Made by a program: the position numbers and the translations under genes
Notes under the pieces: generated by a model
What the model saw: the letters and a program-made list of their open reading frames with translations, nothing else
What the model was told of the DNA's origin: nothing
Databases searched by the model: none
In this document: piece by piece, positions 5,017 through 5,937 of the stretch
How positions within the stretch are numbered: position 1 is the stretch's first letter
Layout of the letters: the number at the start of each line of letters is the position of its first letter
Source: Clostridia bacterium
GTDB taxonomy: Bacteria > Bacillota > Clostridia > Oscillospirales > CAG-382
Assembly: GCA_017646185.1 (NCBI GenBank)
Contig: JAGCNA010000073.1
Span: 1-5,937 of the forward strand
Direction: 5' to 3'
DNA length: 5,937 bases

Positions 5017-5412
5017 TTATTTGTTTGAATCAATATACTCCTGTAACGCCGTAATGTGTGCTTCGATATTGCCCGGGGGTTCGGTTGTCAGCCAATCGTC
5101 GATCCCCAGAATATCGTAACAGCAGCATACGAAGAAAGCGGCGTTCAGGGTGTTCAAAGGTGTTTCCAAAGTGTAGGAAAGAATATAAGGTACCCCCTCT
5201 TTTCCAAACTCCGCAAGAGCAGTATATTCATCGGGATACTGCTCGGTGTACAGCGTGGGGTCGGATAAATTCGTTACCATTATATGAAACTCCGCGTATT
5301 CGGCACTTACGTCGATTTTTTCCAAGGTGTCATGTATTTTCGCCTTTTGTCCTGTGCAGGAAACCAGCGTAACGCAAAGAAGGAGTGCGAGGATAAAAGC
5401 TGTTTTTTTCAT
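5017..5412 (-). CDS. Small uncharacterised lipoprotein
   Basis: A 131-residue product beginning at ATG 5412, chosen because AAAGGA (5419-5424) lies 6 nt upstream and because a lipoprotein signal starts exactly here; the open frame extends farther upstream, but there it overlaps the preceding gene. The signal is MKK plus a hydrophobic core and the lipobox LVSC, so Cys19 would be lipidated and the protein anchored on the outer face of the membrane. The mature part, about 112 residues, is predicted mostly helical: EYTALAEFGKEGVPYILSYT (62-81), then FFVCCCYDILGIDDW (93-107), with a last helix at 115-128. The 'YILSYT...ACYDILG' style resembles helical-repeat tails in some Firmicutes membrane proteins, but I cannot name the family. 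Three adjacent cysteines (96-98) are odd for an exported protein. It lies 32 bp behind the PH-like membrane protein gene and probably shares its transcript. Confidence 0.85.
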   Translation of the reverse strand: MKKTAFILALLLCVTLVSCTGQKAKIHDTLEKIDVSAEYAEFHIMVTNLSDPTLYTEQYPDEYTALAEFGKEGVPYILSYTLETPLNTLNAAFFVCCCYDILGIDDWLTTEPPGNIEAHITALQEYIDSNK

Positions 5413-5444
5413 AGATAATCCTTTACCTCTCAAAGAGCTGAACT

Positions 5445-5900
5445 TTAAGACTGCGTTGTTTTTTTGAGTATTGTGTCTATAATTTCGGTTTCCGCTTCTT
5501 TTCCGTAAGCGTAAAGTGTAACAGTCACTTTTGAGCCGTCTTTTAGAGTCAAGGTGTGAAAAAAGCAATCGCCGGTCAAAATTACGTCGCCTTTGTGAAA
5601 AGTACTTTTTACGTACATGACTTCTTCAAACCGAATAACCGTTTTTCGTAAAAGTCTTTCTCCGTTTTTTTCAGCACCTCTCGGAAAAATGATTTTTTCG
5701 GAATCTATCACCAAATATCTGCTCTTTTCTGCAAGAAAAACGGCAAGCAAGATTACACTTGTCATACCGCCGAGCAACGCAAATCCAAATCCGACAGAAA
5801 AATCAACAAAAGCCAATATTACTCCGACTGCCGAAATCACGGCACAAGATAAAGTAACGTTTGCCAATGGTTTTGTAGCACGGGATGTGTATTTTTTCAT
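5445..5900 (-). CDS. Membrane protein with two TM helices and PH-like C-terminal domain
   Basis: A 151-residue protein. A basic N-terminus (KKYTSRATK) is followed by two adjacent hydrophobic segments (about 13-33 and 36-56) forming a membrane hairpin, then a cytoplasmic, beta-rich region (about 62-130: RYLVIDSEKIIFPRG, RFEEVMYVKSTF, FHTLTLKDGSKVTVTLYAYG) and a final helix (134-146, EAETEIIDTIL). Two spans followed by seven or so short strands and a closing helix is the layout of bacterial PH-domain (bPH/YdbT-like or YcxB-like) proteins of unknown role. The ATG at 5900 is chosen over the in-frame GTG at 5906 because that GTG lies within the ribosome binding site. The gene probably heads or continues an operon with the lipoprotein (32-bp gap) and AEC permease; its promoter is outside the window or in an upstream gene. 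Confidence 0.82.
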   Translation of the reverse strand: MKKYTSRATKPLANVTLSCAVISAVGVILAFVDFSVGFGFALLGGMTSVILLAVFLAEKSRYLVIDSEKIIFPRGAEKNGERLLRKTVIRFEEVMYVKSTFHKGDVILTGDCFFHTLTLKDGSKVTVTLYAYGKEAETEIIDTILKKTTQS

Positions 5901-5905
5901 AAGCA

Positions 5906-5912
5906 CTCCTTT
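5906..5912 (-). promoter_or_regulatory. Ribosome binding site that fixes the PH-like protein start
   Basis: On the minus strand AAAGGAG (5906-5912) ends 5 nt before the ATG at 5900. An in-frame GTG with its first base at 5906 overlaps the final G of this site and therefore cannot be the start it serves. Confidence 0.75.
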
Positions 5913-5937
5913 TTTGAACTGTTATTCTTCGATCAAA

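Noticed and set aside
5413..5568. Upstream extension of the lipoprotein frame to 5568
   Set aside because: It would overlap the preceding gene and place the signal peptide in mid-protein; the ATG at 5412 has its own ribosome binding site.
5922..5937. Possible last codons of an upstream minus-strand gene (LIEE and stop)
   Set aside because: Only five codons are visible, so neither frame nor product can be supported, though the position 21 nt before the PH-like gene start would fit an operon.

Overview
The window looks like a chromosomal segment of an anaerobic, Gram-positive-type bacterium, most likely a member of the Clostridia (Eubacteriales). The grounds are strong AGGAGG-like ribosome binding sites, near-perfect sigma-A promoters (TTGACA, 17 bp, TATAAT), lipoprotein signal peptides, a Clostridia-style small Cro/CI-type HTH protein, and an AEC-family transporter. 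No mobile element, CRISPR array, tRNA or rRNA was seen. Assignment below class level is not possible by eye.

Layout from left to right. Bases 1-1065 (minus) hold most of a secreted SGNH-hydrolase lipoprotein that runs off the left edge. A 200-bp AT-rich divergent region follows, with one promoter facing each way and a 28-bp inverted repeat between them. Bases 1266-1487 (plus) encode a 73-residue HTH regulator. Its 3' end overlaps, on the opposite strand, the intrinsic terminator of rph (RNase PH, 1556-2266, minus). rph diverges from a second HTH protein (2352-2765, plus), and the two starts share a short region with a symmetric -10 element. A bidirectional terminator at about 2772-2805 separates that regulator from the convergent genes to its right.

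All genes right of 2811 lie on the minus strand. Read in transcription order from the right edge they are: a two-TM protein with a PH-like tail (5900-5445), a small lipoprotein (5412-5017), an AEC-family permease (4975-4082), a four-TM membrane protein (4019-3465) and a cytoplasmic SGNH hydrolase (3464-2811). The last two are joined with no gap (TAA directly followed by ATG) and have their own consensus promoter, which starts only 4 bp after the permease stop codon. No terminator separates permease and membrane protein, so all five could be partly co-transcribed.

How they work together is mostly unknown. rph is housekeeping RNA maturation. The two HTH proteins are plausible local regulators of the divergent genes. 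The envelope-related genes (two SGNH hydrolases, two lipoproteins, two small membrane proteins, one permease) suggest surface or carbohydrate functions, but no complete known pathway is recognisable. I found no clear new defence or signalling system. The most notable items are the membrane protein/SGNH pair with its candidate operator, the terminator hidden in the 3' end of the small regulator, and the symmetric promoter between rph and the second regulator.
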